Origin: Clostridia bacterium
GTDB lineage: Bacteria > Bacillota > Clostridia > UBA1381 > UBA9506
NCBI GenBank assembly: GCA_017549205.1
Contig: JAFYVH010000001.1
Coordinates: forward strand, 61,462-125,461
DNA length: 64,000 nt
Reading direction: 5' to 3'
Under the pieces are notes generated by a model. The model ran no database searches and was not told the DNA's origin. It worked only from the letters and a program-made list of their open reading frames with translations. The position numbers and the translations under genes are program-made. Positions within the stretch are counted from its first letter, which is position 1. Each line of letters opens with the position of its first letter. Of the stretch, positions 61,790 to 64,000 are shown piece by piece.

Positions 61790-64000
61790 ATGAAAAAACT
61801 ACTTTCATGCGTGCTTGTTTTCCTGATGATTTTAGGAACATGCACAACATCTTTTGCGGCTCTGTTAACAGACGCAGAAATTGCTTATGTTCAAGGCATT
61901 GTTGATAATGCAAAAGCAGAAATCAACGACATCATTGATGTGGCCAAAAACGGAACAGACGCAGAAAAATTGGCAATGGTTGACGAATATGTCGACGATG
62001 TTAAAGACGCATTGGTTGCCGCTGGTTTTACCGGTGATGTTGATGCGATTGAAGCAGCTATCAGAGCTGAGATTGCTGAAATCGTAGCAATCGCTTCTGC
62101 AGGCGACGTTGTAGCAGCTGATGAAAAAGTTGATGCTTACATTGCATATGTAAAGTCACTTTTAGACCTCACAGATGAAGAAGATGCTTTTGTTGACGAT
62201 GCAGTTGACAAGATTAAAGACGAAATCGGCGAAATCGCCGGTATCGTTGAAGCTCAGGATGACGAAGCAGCAAAGGCAAAAATTAATGCTTACATCAACT
62301 TCCTGAAAGAAACTCTTAACATCACAGCTGAAGATGAAGCAGAAATTGCTGAAATCGTTGCTGATGTTAATGCTTTGATTGATGAAATCAAAGGCATTTC
62401 TGCTGATGATGTTAAGGCTGTTGTTGATGGCTACATTGCTGACTTAAAAGCTAAGGCTGCATTAGAATATGCAAAACTTGGCCACAAACCTTATGCTGCA
62501 GAAGAGGGCGACCTTTATGTAGCACTGGGTGCTAATGTAGCAGGTCTTGGCGATGACGACGCTAGATACTATGAATTGGTAGCAGAAGAATATGATATTA
62601 CTTTATCAGACGATATTGCAAACGCTGCCCTCATCACATATCAGGTTGATGCAGCTGATGTTCTTCTTGGCGCACTTGAAACAGAAGCAAACTGGGCAGC
62701 TTATTTCACAGCTGAACAGTTAGCAGCTGTTGAAGCCGCTTGGGAAGCTGCTGCTGAAGTAATTGCTATGGATTGGGAAGCAGTAGGTGCCCTTCACTAT
62801 GATGGTCTTGCAGCTTACCTCAAGGCAGTAGCTCTTGAGAAGATTCCTGCTGAAGTTCCAGTTGATGAAGAAAAAATCGATAATGCAATTGCTTTCGTTG
62901 CTAGCTATCTTGACAGAGCCCTGGCTTTAGCTGAAGAAAAGAAAGACTTAGCTGTTGAGACAGTTGCAGGCATCAACCCCCTCGTTGTTGAATATGCTGA
63001 AAAGCTTGCTTTCGCTGTTGTTTCTTATGTAGTTGATACAAAGGCAGCAATTGAAGAGATTCAGGCAATCAATCCCGATGCAACCTTGGTTGTAATTGGT
63101 ATGTACAACAACTTTGATGGTGTTGAAGTTACATTCAATGGCACAACAGTTGATGCCGGTGAATATTTCGCTTATGCAGTAGATGCTACAAACCTTTACT
63201 ACACCGCATTGGCAGCTGTAAACGGTGGTTTTGCATTTGTAAATGTTGAAGATGCTTCCGTTGATGGCGACCAGGTTGAAGTATCAGCTGATGTTGAAGC
63301 AATCCTTACTGCTATCATGACATTAGAAAATGACATTACTGCAAATGCAGCAGGTCACGAATACATCAAAGACCAGATTGTGAAAGCATTCGCTTGCGAT
63401 TACAGCGTATATGAGCAGTTCAACGAAACATATCACTATGTTGTATGTGCTCTTTGCGGCGACAAGTACACAGAAGCTCACACATTCGTTGGGAACACAT
63501 GTGAAGATTGCGGATATACAAAACCCGTAACACCTTCCGATCCTTCCCGTCCCTCAAGCAGTGGCGGCGGTGGTTCTGTTGCAAGCCAGTTCACCATTAA
63601 GTTTGAGACCAACGGCGGCAGCAAAATTGCCAATGTAACAGTTAAGAAGGGCGAACTTCTTGCAGAACCTGCAGCTCCCACAAAAGCAGGCTTTGTATTT
63701 GGCGGTTGGTATACTGATAAGGCTCTCACCGCAAAATATAACTTCTCAACACCTGTTACAAGCTCCTTTACACTCTATGCAAAATGGGATGGTGCATTTG
63801 CTAAGTTCACAGACCTTGATGCAAACGCTTGGTACTATAGCTATGTAAAAACAATCGTAGAAAAAGGCCTGATGAATGGTATTTCTGCAACTGAGTTTGC
63901 ACCGAATGCAACACTCACAAGAGGCATGTTCGTAACTGTTCTTTACAGATTAGAAGGTGCACAGAAAGTTGCAAACGCAGTTGCATTTACAGATGTACCT
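61790..64000 (+). CDS. Large acidic SLH surface protein (3' end cut by window)
   Basis: Open for 737 codons to the window end. Signal peptide (MKKLLSCVLVFLMILGTCTTSFA), then a very acidic, Ala-rich helical region (~25-480) with loose repeats such as AEIVAIASAGDVVAADEKVDAY and KAKINAYINFLKETLNI; a His/Cys cluster CALCGDKYTEAHTFVGNTCEDCG (residues in two CxxC pairs); a Ser/Gly linker; an InlB B-repeat (~600-665, FETNGGSKIANVTVKKGE, GFVFGGWYTD, FTLYAKW); and the start of SLH domains (ANAWYYSYVKTIVEKGLMNG, LTRGMFVTVLYRLEG). GGAGG precedes the ATG at 61790. A wall-anchored adhesin or coat protein is likely. Confidence 0.88.
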   Translation, partial: MKKLLSCVLVFLMILGTCTTSFAALLTDAEIAYVQGIVDNAKAEINDIIDVAKNGTDAEKLAMVDEYVDDVKDALVAAGFTGDVDAIEAAIRAEIAEIVAIASAGDVVAADEKVDAYIAYVKSLLDLTDEEDAFVDDAVDKIKDEIGEIAGIVEAQDDEAAKAKINAYINFLKETLNITAEDEAEIAEIVADVNALIDEIKGISADDVKAVVDGYIADLKAKAALEYAKLGHKPYAAEEGDLYVALGANVAGLGDDDARYYELVAEEYDITLSDDIANAALITYQVDAADVLLGALETEANWAAYFTAEQLAAVEAAWEAAAEVIAMDWEAVGALHYDGLAAYLKAVALEKIPAEVPVDEEKIDNAIAFVASYLDRALALAEEKKDLAVETVAGINPLVVEYAEKLAFAVVSYVVDTKAAIEEIQAINPDATLVVIGMYNNFDGVEVTFNGTTVDAGEYFAYAVDATNLYYTALAAVNGGFAFVNVEDASVDGDQVEVSADVEAILTAIMTLENDITANAAGHEYIKDQIVKAFACDYSVYEQFNETYHYVVCALCGDKYTEAHTFVGNTCEDCGYTKPVTPSDPSRPSSSGGGGSVASQFTIKFETNGGSKIANVTVKKGELLAEPAAPTKAGFVFGGWYTDKALTAKYNFSTPVTSSFTLYAKWDGAFAKFTDLDANAWYYSYVKTIVEKGLMNGISATEFAPNATLTRGMFVTVLYRLEGAQKVANAVAFTDVP

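Overview
The window reads as chromosome from a low-GC, endospore-forming, anaerobic Firmicute of class Clostridia. Evidence: canonical SigA promoters (TTGACA-17-TATAAT type) and strong GGAGG ribosome sites; sporulation genes (sigH, spoIVB, pdaA); S-layer-homology surface proteins; a Trp T-box; PPi-dependent phosphofructokinase; and housekeeping blocks in Clostridial order (rimP-nusA-ylxR-infB-rbfA). I cannot name the species. No phage, IS transposase or CRISPR array was seen.

Layout. 1-5.9 kb: an aminotransferase (cut by the window edge), trmL, xseB, ispA and a divergent PAP2 membrane protein. Then a ~630-nt gene-less stretch with its own promoter, which I call OLE RNA, directly followed by its membrane partner OapA, then aroE and a DUF2156 protein. 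6-14.2 kb: a small Cys-rich protein; a DeoR regulator heading an operon of a zinc dehydrogenase and a complete 2-oxoacid dehydrogenase complex (E2, E3, fused E1 alpha-beta); and an Ala/Cys-rich small protein. 14.3-16.7 kb: an AT-rich island carrying an EcoRI-like endonuclease with an RsrI-like methylase, followed by a hairpin-rich element with 14-bp inverted ends and a MITE-like repeat. 16.7-20 kb: DUF1015, an Sfp-type transferase, an RlmN/Cfr-family methylase and tRNA-Ser.

20-34 kb is mostly housekeeping on the plus strand: sigH, a zinc-ribbon protein, rimP-nusA-ylxR-infB-rbfA-DHH phosphoesterase-rnhA-tatD, an aminotransferase, trpS, rqcP, a TPR protein and mutS2. 34-39 kb: D-galactonate catabolism (dgoD plus KDPGal aldolase) with an AraC regulator, and a second AraC regulator divergent from an FAD oxidoreductase. 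39.4-45 kb: spoIVB, pdaA, tRNA-Arg, a palindromic repeat cluster, a Trp-specific T-box with a tiny ORF, a Na/Pi transporter and a stand-alone trpB.

45-51 kb (mostly minus): a ceramidase-like hydrolase, a creatininase-family protein, an SDR, an SLH protein whose ribosome site lies in a long hairpin, a CBM9-like protein and an AraC regulator. 51-64 kb: a phosphohexomutase, the folate/B12 methionine operon metF-activation subunit-metH, PPi-PFK, an acetyltransferase, a membrane protein, an AMP-binding enzyme and a large acidic SLH protein cut by the window end.

The most notable items are the OLE RNA/OapA pair, the hybrid EcoRI/RsrI-type restriction-modification system with its flanking repeats, the ribosome-site hairpin before the SLH gene, the Trp T-box with an 8-codon ORF, and the orphan 2-oxoacid dehydrogenase operon. 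Most are members of known families in an interesting context, not wholly new systems.
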